A DNA stretch of 64,000 bases from Odiellus spinosus (lineage: Eukaryota > Arthropoda > Arachnida > Opiliones > Phalangiidae). The notes beneath the pieces are model-generated. The model did no database searches. It had not been told where the DNA came from and saw only the letters and a program-made list of their open reading frames with translations. Location: NCBI GenBank assembly GCA_963920705.1, contig OY987231.1:6007424-6071423 (forward strand). The letters are read 5' to 3'. A program made the position numbers and the translations under genes. Shown here one piece after another: positions 20,052 to 32,691 of this stretch; position 1 is the stretch's first letter, and the number at the start of each line of letters is the position of its first letter.

Positions 20052-23000
20052 TTTGAGGAATTTATAGTAGCTAGTCAAACGTGATTCCATTCTTCTTACC
20101 ATTATCAACCAATTGGATGAGTTTCGTAAAAACAAAATGAGAAACATATTGCAAAATTCATAAAAATTTGAAATTTTCTTTGAATAAGCGACATTTCCGC
20201 TTACATCGGGTAGCTACGGGAGTCGGCGCACCGTGTTTTATTCACTATTCAAATTAATACAACCATAGGCAGGTTATTGTCGATTCCCTTTATATTTTTC
20301 AAAATTTGGGAAAATTAAGGTTTTAATTTTAATTCTCACTTTTTTTTTAAATAAATTTTTAACAGTTGAATTTTTAGAATTTAACTATATTTGGAATTAA
20401 ATTTTGGGTACGTGAATTAAATTAATCGCCTCTTTATAAATAAAAAAACAACACTTTTGTACTTAATTAATGAGAGATTATTAAGAATTTATAAAGAATT
20501 GTTTAGCATTGTTAGATCTATTTACAAGTAAATTTAAAATATTTATATTTAGCGTAGAACCGACCGCGGAAAGTTTAAATGATAATGACAAATTTATAGG
20601 TCTCGTAATCAATCTCGTCTTTACTATGAAATGAATTTTAGGATTATGTTAAAAAAAGGTTAGTTCGAAATAGTTGTCGAACGAGTAGCGACAGTTGGCA
20701 AAATGTGTCGTCTCAAACGAGTATTACGATGATCTGGTTCCGAAGTGACGGAATGGAGACCAAAGGCGCCCATCCATCGCCGATATGCGGAATCGTGCTA
20801 GTTGTTTATTGGCAGGTCTGTGAAAGATACGTAATCCCTAAGTTGTAAATTTGTCATACCTACTGTGACGTCACATTTCGTCTATTGGCGCTACTGTTAC
20901 GTAAATACGTGAATTTTTACGAGAATATATCGATGTACCTTAATCCACGTGACTACAATGCCAGTAATATATATACGAGTAAAAAACGACCCCATATCAT
21001 ATTTATTCAAGCTCTAAATAAGTAAATAATCCAGAATTTCTTTGGTTTGATTTAATTTGAGACTTTTGGACCATGCGTCTTCCTTTCAAGTAGTCGATAG
21101 TTAAACGTGCCAATGCGATACAATAATAAACCTTTTCGGATCAAATATTTATACTTAATAAAAAAAAATATCCTGATAGAATTGATGGAACATAATTGCG
21201 GGGCCAATACATATATATTTTTTAGTTGTCTATAATACGTAACTCCGGGTTTCGAGCCAAAGTTTGCGATCTCAAGATTATATATAATTTTTAGTTTTTG
21301 TCCAAGTTTTTATAAGCCAATGTTTTTCGCGATGAATTGTTTGTAAATATACCGTAATTAAGAAAATAAAACACTGTATAAATGTAAACACTACTTTGTA
21401 AATCTCTACATTTGCTTCTAAAATATCCCTACTTCTTTGAACATTTTCAAGACATTTAACAAGTTTCTTGACCAAAAACATTTCGTGACAGTGTTCCTTT
21501 AACTTGCCAAATCGGCGCTGTTGAAGTGATGCCGAAATCTAATGTTTTGGCTGCCTGGCTGGGATATTTTCGTAGCTCTCCCGCGTGTTCTAACCCGAAT
21601 AAATGTCCCCTGATTTTAACAAAAGACCTTCGCTTCTTGTAATAATATTTGGAGCACCTTGGGCTCACTAGAAAAATGGGCTAACGTAGACCGCCGCACT
21701 AACGCGTTGGGTTTTGGTTTATCTTTTTAATTTTCGAGTACGCAAATAGTAAAAAAGGCGATTTTCACTGTGGTGCTTCGACTGCTCTCGGATCACTCCT
21801 ATTTGTATGGATTGCTCCGGAGTCCGGAGCATTCGGACTAGCCCAAAGAAAACACTCTGAAACGTACGAAGGTCGGAGTGCGTTCCAGTATTGCAATCTC
21901 GACTACTAAGGTGCCCAGCGTTTAAGGAGAGAGTGGGGCTATGATGGATATCCCAAAACAAAACTGTGGGAGGTTTGGGTTCAGGCAAAAATATTGTTAG
22001 AACCAATCAGTATTTTCAGAAATTAATAATAGAATTATTAATTTCTGGTATTTTATGATTTTCTTCTTGAAGCTGCATCGAACCAGCCCTGGGAATTAGT
22101 TTGATAGGCAGACACCCTGGTACCCCCCTTACAAGGGCTTCGTCGACGTTCATAATAACGAGGGAGAGATGAAGAAGAGCCTCTATTCGGTGTAAAGTAA
22201 AATTTAGAAAAAGCGTGTGTGTGTGTTCATTTGTTTCTCAATTTCCCAAGCTAATCCCATGCAGGGTAACGCCGAATACAGCTATTCTTAATAGTAGTCT
22301 ACAATAAAGCCATAGTTACTTGCGTGTCATCGGTCTGGTCTTCATTTTCCCAAAAACTCATCTGCCTAGTCAAAGCTCAGTTACGTCTGTGTATGTAGTG
22401 CCAGTGATGCTGCGGTCAATTTGATTGCAAATATCGTAATATTTCGAGTTAACTATCCGAATTGATCAATATAAGTAAGTTTAAGTAGTATAGTTACTAA
22501 CAGTGTCGAAAAGTACGGTGACAATCGCGTAATTATATCGGAAGGAGTTAAAATAAGTTGAGTGAGTGAGTGACCCATGAGAATCTCGTTGATTGTTGTT
22601 AAGCCTAATGATAGATAATGCAGGCGGAACGGTTAAGACAAATACTCTATGGATACGTTAAAGACCCAGTTTTTTTTGGTGAGTACACGATAGTTTTCTA
22701 AACTTCAATTAGAAATGCATCAATGACAACGAACTGAAATTTTACAAAAACTGAGTTTCGTTTGCTAATGACTTCAGCTAAATCGAAACGACTAGAGTTT
22801 GTGTAGTATCTCATTTCGTTGCCAATGAGCGCATTCCTAATTAAGATCTATTTCATAATGCAAATTCACTCTACTAACGGAAGAGTTAATTACTTCCGTA
22901 AACTCTGTACCCCTCAGTAGTAACGAAATCACAATCAAAGCCCCAATTACGTGCAGAGTGATCAGCACCTAGTTTTTAAACTAACTACTACAACCTAAAT

Positions 23001-23311
23001 GGGTTAAAAATTCAATAGCTAATTTTGTTGCGCTGTTATTACAATTATATTAAATAATAATAATAATAATATAGGCCTAGTAATTATATAAAAGAAGGTT
23101 AGGAAAACACCAATTTTAAGATCTTTTATGTGTTGATAATTGACACGTGATTTAATTCTCGCTAGCGGCCAGTTTCTACAGAATGTTTTTGTGTAAAGTT
23201 TCTAGTGTATCACGGTATTGGTAGGTTAATAATCTCCGTGTTGGGAACTATCTTATACCCTTGCTAAGGAGAAACGCCTTCAAATATCCTTCGAAAGTAA
23301 TAGAATTTACC
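20052..23311. other. No gene seen; possible 3' UTR at the left
   Basis: The first several hundred bases may be 3' untranslated sequence of the PDZ gene. A phosphatase domain, expected next in a full PTPN13, was not found. Near 21483-21502, CGTGACAGTGTTCCT followed by TTAA looks like one end of a TTAA/AGGAA-type transposon, without a visible partner. Open frames at 21456-22006 (minus) have no recognised domain. An AAT run lies at 23053-23072. Confidence 0.4.
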
Positions 23312-24224
23312 TAGGCCTGTGCGAGTCCAATTTTTAGGGTCTCGAGTCGAGTCTCGAGTCCAAACCAAACGACATCTCGAGTCTCGAGTCCAATTTTGAC
23401 TCTAGTGTCGAGTCTTCGAGTCCTTCAACCGGCTTAAAAACCATGTTTCGAGTCCCATTCCGAGTCCTCCCTATGATTTCGAGTCCTAATCGAGTCCTCT
23501 TAATTTTAAAATAAACTCTGAATTAAGTTAGAATCTTAGAACTTCAAAAGCGCGAACACTCCTCATTGCCGTCAACCGTTAAAATGAATTTATGAAATGA
23601 CTTTTCAAAATGGAGTCGATGGGACAAAGTGTTTTAGTTTTGGTTTGTCTGATCTCTCTTTCGATTGTGACGTCATGCTACTTACAACCAATAGTCACGT
23701 AGCGTCTTTAACTTGTTATGGATGGGTTTGCAGTATGGGAAAACCCAAGGCGGATTGATACGCAATATCAAAACTCATAAGGAAAAATGTAGTCATTGCT
23801 AACTCTGAGTGTTCATTTTAATGTTTACTAAAAAAAAAGGCGTTTCTTTTGTTGAAGAGCGAATAGGGTCATCCAAATAAACGAAGGTATATAGAATATA
23901 CCCCCTTCATTTGTCAGCACGTACAAAGCTGGCATACACCTTATTTTTAGTGAAATATTGGGAATACCAAAACGCGTATAGAATGAATTTCTCACGTAGC
24001 CCTTGGGTGGTCGATCTTTGAAGGGTTCGGTGTGAGGCATTCAAAATAGGACTCGACTAACTGGTAAGCTTAGGTTCGAGTCCATCTCGAGTCCTAATAT
24101 CTAGTTTTTTAGGACTCGAAAGTTTTCTCGAGTCCCAAAATTTTGCTTTTCGAGTCTCGAGTCGAGTACTCGACTCGAGACTCGACCGAGTACTCGACTC
24201 TCGTCGAGTACTCGCACAGGCCTA
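23312..24224. mobile_element. hAT-like non-autonomous element, 8-bp target duplication
   Basis: Ends TAGGCCTGTGCGAGT and its reverse complement ACTCGCACAGGCCTA, with perfect AATTTACC on both sides (23304-23311 and 24225-24232). An 8-bp duplication and a TAGGC tip fit the hAT superfamily. Both subterminal zones (about 23330-23500 and 24050-24215) are packed with CGAGTC/GACTCG words. No transposase frame is seen in the centre. Confidence 0.9.
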
Positions 24225-24479
24225 AATTTACCTCTGTGGTCAACCGCGGTCTTCAGAATGTGTATTTGATTTCACCATGATTATTACGCATACTTCCCCA
24301 AACAATGATTAACTTGTAAGAATAATAGTTCTTATTGTTTGTACGTACTACCGTTATTATAATTCACTGTAAAAAATAAAGGGTCGGATAAATACCTTTA
24401 AAGGTATTTCTGCTTGCCACCCCAGGCGCACCCTTTTAGGTACTTATTAATACCCTACTTTAGGGGTATTATAAAATAC

Positions 24480-24890
24480 CTTCTATTAAGGGTATTAATG
24501 AAGACCTTTGGGGTACTATTTAGCACCATATATGGTATTTTTTCAGACTTCAAAAAAATACTATTGGGGTTCGAAAAAAGACCTTTTGGGTCATTAGGGG
24601 TACTAATTGGTACCATATATGGTATTTATCCAGACTTCAAAACTTCACTTTAGGGGTACGAAATAATACCTTTTCGGCCATTAGAGGTACTAATTGGCAC
24701 CATATAAGGTATTTATCCAGACTTCAAAACTTCGCTTTAGGGGTACGAAATAATACCTTTTCGGCCATTAGAGGTACTAATTGGCACCATATAAGGTATT
24801 TATCCAGACTTCAAAATTTCGCTTTGGGGTGTGAAAAAATACCTTTTCGGCCATTAGAGGTACTAATTGGCACCATATAAGGTATTTTTC
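24480..24890. repeat. 87-bp subterminal tandem repeat
   Basis: Units of about 87 bp: GGTACTAATTGGCACCATAT, AAGGTATTTATCCAGACTTC, AAAACTTCGCTTTAGGGGTA, then AATACCTTTTCGGCCATTAG. About four copies, the last three nearly identical. Confidence 0.85.
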
Positions 24891-25534
24891 GGGAAAATAA
24901 AAGATACTTCTTTTATTATTTAAATAGTAGCAAACCTGGAAGATTTATTTGTACAAAATAATGGGTTATCATACATCACAATGATTTAAAAATCAAAATA
25001 AATCCAGATTTGTATCATGGTTTCATGCATTTGAAAAAGAGGTTTTAACACGAGTTTATGCACTTTGAGAAATTGGTTTTTCACGAGGTTACAAGTTAAC
25101 TTTAATTTTAGTACAAAGTTATGGGTTGGAAAAGAGGTTTATAACAAGTTTATGATTTTGGTTTTTAAAAGAAGTTCATTAGTTTGGAAAAGAAAGCTTT
25201 TTATAAGACGTTTATGCATTTGAGAAAGATGGGTTTTATGGATTTTGAGAAATGGAATTTTATCACAAATATATGAATATGTTAGTTTTTATCACATTTT
25301 TATGAATTTGTTAGTTTTAATCACATTTTTATGAATTTGTTAGTTTTAATCACAAATTTATGGGTTTAGTATTTACCACAAAGATGGGTTCCAAAAAGGC
25401 CTTTTACAACAAGTTTATTATTTTTAAATACTAATAATGAGTCTTTAATTACTAATAATAAACCATTAAATACTAATTGTGAATTATGAATTTTATAATA
25501 TTACTATGAATTATTTATTACTAAATATGAATTA

Positions 25535-26640
25535 AATATTTAATACGAATTAAATATTTAATACGAATTAAATATTTAATACGAATTAAATATTTAATAC
25601 GAATTAAATATTTAATACGAATTAAATATTTAATACGAATTAAATATTTAATACGAATTAAATATTTAATACGAATTAAATATTTAATACGAATTAAATA
25701 TTTAATACGAATTAAATATTTAATACGAATTAAATATTTAATACGAATTAAATATTTAATACGAATTAAATATTTAATACGAATTAAATATTTAATACGA
25801 ATTAAATATTTAATACGAATTAATTATTTAATACGAATTAATTATTTAATACGAATTAATTATTTAATACGAATTAATTATTTAATACGAATTAATTATT
25901 TAATACGAATTAATTATTTAATACGAATTAATTATTTAATACGAATTAATTATTTAATACGAATTAATTATTTAATACGAATTAATTATTTAATACGAAT
26001 TAATTATTTAATACGAATTAATTATTTAATACGAATTATTAATTATTTAATACGAATTATTAATTATTTAATACGAATTATTAATTATTTAATACGAATT
26101 AATTATTTAATACGAATTAATTATTTAATACGAATTAATTATTTAATACGAATTAATTATTTAATACGAATTAATTATTTAATACGAATTAATTATTTAA
26201 TACGAATTATTAATTATTTAATACGAATTATTAATTATTTAATACGAATTAATTATTTAATACGAATTAATTATTTAATACGAATTAATTATTTAATACG
26301 AATTAATTATTTAATACGAATTAATTATTTAATACGAATTAATTATTTAATACGAATTAATTATTTAATACGAATTAATTATTTAATACGAATTAATTAT
26401 TTAATACGAATTAATTATTTAATACGAATTAATTATTTAATACGAATTAATTATTTAATACGAATTATTAATTATTTAATACGAATTATTAATTATTTAA
26501 CACAAATTATTAATTATTTAACACGAATTATTAATTATTTAACACGAATTAATTATTATTTAATACGAATTATTAATTATTTAATACGAATTATTAATTA
26601 TTTAATACGAATTATTAATTATTTAATACGAATTATTAAT
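25535..26640. repeat. 18/21-bp AT-rich satellite
   Basis: About 60 units built on TTTAATACGAATTAAATA. The first block keeps AATTAAATAT, the second AATTAATTAT, and scattered 21-bp variants add ATT (GAATTATTAATTATTTAATA). The block structure shows at least two rounds of local homogenisation. It lies wholly inside the CACTG-ended element. Confidence 0.95.
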
Positions 26641-28508
26641 AAGAGAAATTAATGCAGTAATTATTAAATTCTGATCTAGTATTAATAATCCATGAAAAAT
26701 CCATTTTAATTATAATTGGTCTAATCATAGTTAATTTGATTCTATCATCAATAAATTTCAATCAGTCATAAAGCTTTAAATAAATTTAATCACTTTTATT
26801 GGTAAAATTGTGATTAATTTTAATTAAGATTAGGATTAGCTTCATCGATTAGATTTATTCTTGATTATATTTAAATTATAATTATTAAAATAGAATTAAG
26901 CGTTTAAACTGTGTTAATCGATTTTATCATAATTAAATTAAACTTCTTCATCATTGTTCGATTGTCACGTGAACTAAAATATTCTGTCTAAAATTCTGTT
27001 CGCCAAAGCATTTTCTATCGCTGGCAGCCAGTGTCAGTTATAATTTCAAACCAGTGGAGTTATTTTTTCGTTGTGATTTTCAGTCAACACTTTCTACCCC
27101 ATCCTCCCTTCGCGGTAAGCCTGATAAAGAAAAATTCTTCACTCCACTGCTCTGTATAATACAACAACGGTTGTTAAAAGCCTCCTCCATTCGATCCTTG
27201 CTTTTACATGTCGGAACCACAGGTCGGTTCTTGCCCTGCAGTTGGATTAGACCAACACTTCTGTTCTGCCATTAATAGACTCATGTGTAGGCCTTGGTAG
27301 CTCAGTTGGTTAGAGTGTGGGGCAATTACTGAACCACCCTGAGGTGTGTCTTATGTTGTCATCTCAGGATACCTGTTTATCCACTTAAATCATGTTTAAA
27401 CCGTACCTAATGGTTGTTAAAAACCTTCTCCATACCATGTTATTCTATCTTTTAGGACAGTGATCGGCAGAATAAACTTTCCCTTTTCTGTTATATCAGA
27501 ATCACATTCAGTTTGTTCCTGAAAAAATAAGAGTCCTTCACTCCTTCTTCAAGTTGAAATAACTAGCAAAGGCTTACGCTTGATAGGATTATGCTAAGCA
27601 GCTAACATACTCGTGAAGGAATTATTGCATATGTTTCCCACTTGAAACTTGAAATTTGGAAAATCATGAAGATTTATAACATATATAAATTAATAGATAT
27701 GCCTACCTTTCAATCTGCGTTTCAGCAACCTTCGATTTCAAAGAGTTAAATACAAGTTAAGTGTGCGCCTAAATTGATGGCTCGGTCGCGTCGCGTCTCT
27801 ACTATGAAGAGAACAGAGAGAATACTTAAACGAAGGAGGTGAAAGAGACTGCCCGTTTTCCCGTTCTAACGCGCTTACCGCTTATTGTGCGCTAGGTACA
27901 AGCTTCCACTCGTTTGTTACTCACTCAGAGATAGATATCACCTCCGCCAAAAAGTGACGCGGCACCAAGCGTTATTCTCTCGTCAAGGTTGCTACAGATA
28001 ATTCGCTGGGTTCCTAGTCTCCCGAGCGTTAACATTTGAATCACCAAAAATACAATTTAAACCTTGCGGCGCTTGTTTTAGTTTACCTTCTATTAATGAC
28101 ATTAGATATTTTACTTTTCTCCAATTAAGATCCCAATAAAACATTAATATCAACAATATGTATAATAAGACTTACAATGATTTTGGAATAAAATCTCCAG
28201 CGTAGTTTTCATTTCGCGGGGCTTTCCGATTGTTAAGCCTAATTTGACAAAAGTAGGCTTAGGAAAGTAATTTCACGAGCTTGGTTCGATAATACCTTTT
28301 GGGGTTTTAAAAAAGACCTTCTTTACTCATAAAATACCCTTCGGAAGTCGAAAATACCCTAATGGTATTGAAAAGAACCCCTAAAAATTCTTAGGGTTTG
28401 TTTTAGCGCCATCGGTAGTACTAATAAATACCTTAAGGTGTTTTTCCATTAAAAGTACCTTTTAAGGCGTTTAAAACGACCCCAAAAATACCTTCATTTT
28501 TTACAGTG

Positions 28509-29132
28509 TTCAAGCTAGAACAATATATTACCGAAGTTAGTCACGCGTTAAGGCTTGTAAGGTTAAAGGGCCTGAAGAAATTTCCATATTACATTAGCGT
28601 TTAATCTACCTTATTTCACAAATCGCGGAGTTGTTTGATTTTAAAATTTGAAATCTGGAAATTTAAATAGCATGTTAAGTAGGCTATATTAACTTGGGAA
28701 ACATAATGTTTATTCAGCATTTCCTGAAAGATCAGGAAAAAATATGAAGAAAAATATATTCTAGACATTGCTAGATTAATTGATAAAAATTAATAGCAAA
28801 TCCAGGGGCTCATAAGCGTCCTCTAACGACAAGAACAGTGTGGGCAATAGTAGTAGATTGTGCCAGGTATATTATGTGCCTTATTGAATGTGACTGCCAT
28901 CTATTCAGTTGCAGGTAGAAAATAAAATGTCCGTGCTCTGGAAATGAAGCAACAGTCAGTGGCTTGGCAGAATCTTCTTAACCTGTCTCTTTACTAACCT
29001 TGTAGACTGTTGTAGTGACTAACAAAACTTCGTGCGTGACCAGAGTTGCCAGTTTTGCTGTTTTCCACCCAAATTAGGCTTGTTTTCGATGCGTTGTGCG
29101 GGCTGGTTTCTGCACTGGTGAAATGTTGATAT
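28509..29132. other. No gene seen
   Basis: AT-rich, no exon-like frame or repeat recognised. Confidence 0.4.
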
Positions 29133-29325
29133 TGTGGGTGCGACATCTTGTTCGAAATCACGTGCCGTTAAGGTTATACGGGGCAGTTATTTACGTTTTC
29201 ATAAAACGCTAGGGGTTATAGCGCTCAAAAGTCACTCAGGAGAGACCCGGTCTTGAGAGCTGACTCCTGGATATAGAAAAAATAAGCTTAAGAAATGCTC
29301 GATGCTCAAGAGCGCTAGAGTAGCC
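29133..29325 (-). repeat. Inverted partial copy of the 6432/37590 repeat
   Basis: Reads GTGGGTGCGACATCTTGTTC, CACGTGCCGTTAAGGTTATA, AAAACGCTAGGGGTTATAGC and onward to GCTCAAGAGCGCTAGAG, the reverse complement of part of 37590-37870. Confidence 0.8.
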
Positions 29326-29996
29326 GCACTTTTAGGCTTTTTTCATCGCTTGGGGTTTTTATTAAAGAACTAGTTTGACAAAATTTTATATCCCATATTT
29401 ATTTTATTACTCCATGGTAGTGTGTCTTTAGATAGAAAAAAGCTGTTCCTACTTCAAGGGTTTAACCCTTCCTCGCGTGTGTCTGAATTTCAGAAATTCC
29501 TGTTAACCTCTGAAGTTGAACTTTCAACATCGCAATTATAATTAGGGATCTTGGGGAACGAGTGGGGAAGAAACTCTACACTTTTTCAAGGGAAGATAAG
29601 ATTATTAAAAAGACTCGTGTTATCACGGATACAGTTGGTTTAACGCCAACGTAACGGATTTTCTGTCTTGGGCGAGAATTGGGTTATTTCATAAGAAAAC
29701 AAATTTTGATTTGGGCTGCTTTCCATTTGGGTTGGGCAAGATCTTCGAAACTAATCTGGCAACTCTGTGAGTGGTTGATATGGATAGAAAATAGACGCGC
29801 ACCTTGTTTTGTTAGTTACTACAATGCTACTTTTGCATGCATTGTTGAAGCTAGATGGCTCTTATGAACTACAGGTTTTTGTAATTCATTTCTATCTATT
29901 AAGATGGGTGTCCATTGTTAATAGTCCTAGCTTCAAGGAGGAGTGTAAAATTTTGAATTTGGGTTTCTAATAGCATAAAAAATGTAAATAATATAT
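29326..29996. other. No gene seen
   Basis: A 62-codon plus-strand frame at 29679-29867 has no recognised domain and no splice context that I trust. Confidence 0.4.
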
Positions 29997-30506
29997 AATT
30001 ATACAAAAAAGAGATTGCTTCGCATCCTTAAAAAAACTCTTTATCTAACTCGAATCAAACCCGTGAAGGGACAGAAATTATTTGTTAGAGAAAGAGCAAT
30101 TTCATATCTTTAAAATTATAGTTAGTAGATTTAGTCTACTACTTCAAAGATTTTATTACTATTATATATTTTCCAAAAAACGGATAAAGACGACCTAGGA
30201 CTAATGATAAATATATATACATTAAAGGAACTCCATCTTTAGCTAATTTTATTAGTGATACTGATAGAATTTAAAATAAACATCAATGGGAGAGGACGGT
30301 TAACTAGGTCGTCTTTATCGGTTTTTTGGAAAATATATAATAGTAATAAAATCTTTGAAGTAGTAGACTAAATCTACTAACTTTAATTTTAAAGATATGA
30401 AATTGCTCTTTCTCTAACAAATAATTTCTGTCCCTTCACGGGTTTGATTCGAGTTAGATAAAGAGTTTTTTTTAAGGGTGCGAAGCAATCTCTTTTTTGT
30501 ATAATT
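29997..30506. mobile_element. Near-perfect inverted repeat, 0.2-kb arms
   Basis: Arms at 29997-30198 and 30304-30506 are almost identical in reverse complement: AATTATACAAAAAAGAGATT outside, GATAAAGACGACCTAG inside, with only a few single-base differences. The loop is about 105 bp. The low divergence points to a recent foldback element or inverted duplication. Confidence 0.9.
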
Positions 30507-30867
30507 TCTGTCCTTTTTTCTCCAAAAATATACACCTTTCCACATTTCACTATTTTGCTTTATAGGTTTATTGAACCTTAATTCTTACTAATGCTGAATA
30601 AAAATTAAAGCGTTTAATTGAGGCTTCAATCTATTCGTAATTGAGACCCTGGTACAAATCTCGAAAGGCAGAGATTAACTAACCTAACCTTACTAAGTTG
30701 AAAAACAGGGATGGGCTAGTTCAATTGATTAACTAACCTAAACTAATCTTACCTAAAATACTACAAGAGGAACGGGTTAGCCCGAGTTATAGGGATTACC
30801 TAGTTGGAGGGATGGGCTATTTCCAGGGTTTAATTAACCTAATTTAACCTTAAATCACAAGGGTTTA

Positions 30868-31806
30868 GGTTCCATTCAGCTTAAACATCTGGTGCGGAGT
30901 TGTTGGTGACCATTTAATTGGACCATTCTTTTTTGTAGCCAAGGCTTAATGGTGAGGCATATCTCCGATTTCTTCAAGACAATCTGTTCGAGCTTCTTGA
31001 AGACGTACCATTGGCCCTGAGACGAGACACGAGGTTTATGCACGACGGTGCACCACCTCATTTTTCTCTCCTAGTTAGGGCCTTCCTTAATGAAAAATTC
31101 CCTTTGAGATGGATTGGTCGTAGCAGAACGGTTGCGTTGGCCAGCCAGATCTCCGGACCTAAACCCTTGTGATTTCTTTCTTTGGGGCCACCTTAAGGAC
31201 TTAGTTTATGTTAGTGAAGTGCGTGACGTGGAAGATCTACGTCAAAGGATTATTGATGCCTGCAAAACCATACGCAACACACCAGCGATCTTCGAACGAG
31301 TTAGACAATCATTTATTAGACGGGCTCAAGTGTGTATCAACGCTGACGGAATGCATTCCGAACAGTTTTTGTAAATACTTCTGATTCCGATTATTAAACA
31401 ATTGATAATTACGGTAATTAATAATGGTTTCTTGTAAAATTCCCTTTTCAACACCTGAAACACACGTAATAAACCACACTTTGAGTTCAAGTACTTCTGA
31501 CCAAAGTTAATGATTGCACACTCCTAAACATGTTAATACGCTTTTTTTAGTTAATAAACACCTTGTTTCACTTATCTCTCGATAATTAGCTTATGCACAA
31601 TTAAACTGAAAACAATAATGGTCAAAGGCACAATCTTACCTACACCTTTCGGTCGTTTTTCGTATTTTCGAGGACTATTTTCAAGGGCTCATAACTACGC
31701 AACGCAGCGCGTGAGACTAAAGGTTCATAAACTTTTTTCACTCAGTCTGACCCCACGAAAAACCCCCTTCATTTTTTCCAGACCTTTCAGAAACACCCTG
31801 TATAGG
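30868..31806 (+). pseudogene. Broken mariner-type (DDE) transposase and 3' end of its element
   Basis: Across shifting frames the segment reads SLNIWCGVVGDHLIGPFF, then RFLQDNLFELLEDVP-like, FMHDGAPPHFSLLVRAFLNE and, after a frameshift near 31115-31130, WPARSPDLNPCDFFLWGHLK, ending ADGMHSEQFL at the stop near 31374. HDGAPPH and NPCDFFLW carry the second and third catalytic acidic residues, about 41 residues apart. There are at least two frameshifts and an in-frame stop after VAKA, so it is dead. The first catalytic Asp and the N-terminal DNA-binding part are missing. The element's right tip is probably AAACACCCTGTATA at about 31793-31806, a typical mariner-like end. Confidence 0.85.
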
Positions 31807-32036
31807 CCGAGAAGAGATATATTATTAAAGTTAAAAAATCAAATGATAAGAAAATCATGCCAACTTTTTAATTACGGTGAATTAGGGTGAATATAATGGG
31901 ATACTCATGATATGACATAATAGTCAAAATTAGACGGCTGAAGAGGGCTACCCTAGTAAAAGAACCCAATAAATGCAATTTTCCGTTAACGATAAAAAAT
32001 GCCACTAAAAAAAACTTATCAACTGTTTAATAAAAT

Positions 32037-32435
32037 CAATTTTTGTTTATCAATTTAAAGCCAATTAATAAAGCTCGGCTAGTTATATGTTTTACCCTTT
32101 GCGTCACCCATACAGGCATCTGTCTCTCTATTAACTCGAATTCGATGGATATTCATTATCATTCTACTGTTTAAGAAATAAAATTTTGTTTACCATTTTG
32201 AAGCAATTAATAAAGCTCGGCTAAGCTTATGATTTCACCCTTTTGTAACCCATTCAGGCACCTTACTTTCAGGCACCTTACTTTCTATTAACTCGAATTC
32301 GATGGATATTCCTTATCATTCTACTGTTTAAGAAATAAAATTTTTGTTTATCATTTTGAAGCAATTAGTAAAGCTCGGCTAAGCTTAAGATTTCACCCTT
32401 TTGTAACCCATTCAGGCACCTTACTTTCTATTACT
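32037..32435. repeat. Direct repeat, 142-158 bp unit
   Basis: AATTAATAAAGCTCGGCTA recurs at about 32063, 32205 and (as AATTAGTAAAG) 32363, each followed by a TTTCACCCTTTTG-like segment, CATTCAGGCACC and, in the first two units, TTAACTCGAATTCGATGGAT. Two and a half copies. Confidence 0.8.
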
Positions 32436-32691
32436 TCATATACTTAATCAACATTTCATTATTGAAATCTGTGTTTAACTAGAGATACTCTTGTACCTGA
32501 TCGAAGTCTTATCAAATTTTTTCAAAAGTACCTTTGTCTGTATTAATTCGAATTCAGTGGACGGTGGGATGAGGGAAACGACGACAATTTCAGTTATCAA
32601 GCGCCGCGGGTCCATTGGAAAAGACATTACGGTTTCTGATGAATTTCGAGTTTAGATAAAGGGATGAACACGAACGTGTTTATCCTAATAT

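Larger units (their letters stand above)
24365..28508. mobile_element. 4.1-kb CACTG-ended non-autonomous element
   Basis: Left end CACTGTAAAAAATAAAGG, right end CCTTCATTTTTTACAGTG. Both subterminal regions repeat GGTATT/AATACC words many times (24385-24890 and 28290-28500), as CACTA/EnSpm-type elements do with their subterminal repeats. The two halves are separated by a large satellite and unrelated filler. No transposase was recognised and no clear target duplication longer than TT is visible, so superfamily is tentative. Confidence 0.65.

Noticed and set aside
21719-22006. 95-codon minus-strand frame downstream of the PDZ gene
   Set aside because: No phosphatase or other recognised motif; not evidence for a missing PTP domain.
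24060-24090. B-box-like GGTTCGAGTCC suggesting a tRNA gene
   Set aside because: It is one of many CGAGTC words in the subterminal repeats of the hAT-like element; no A-box or cloverleaf around it.
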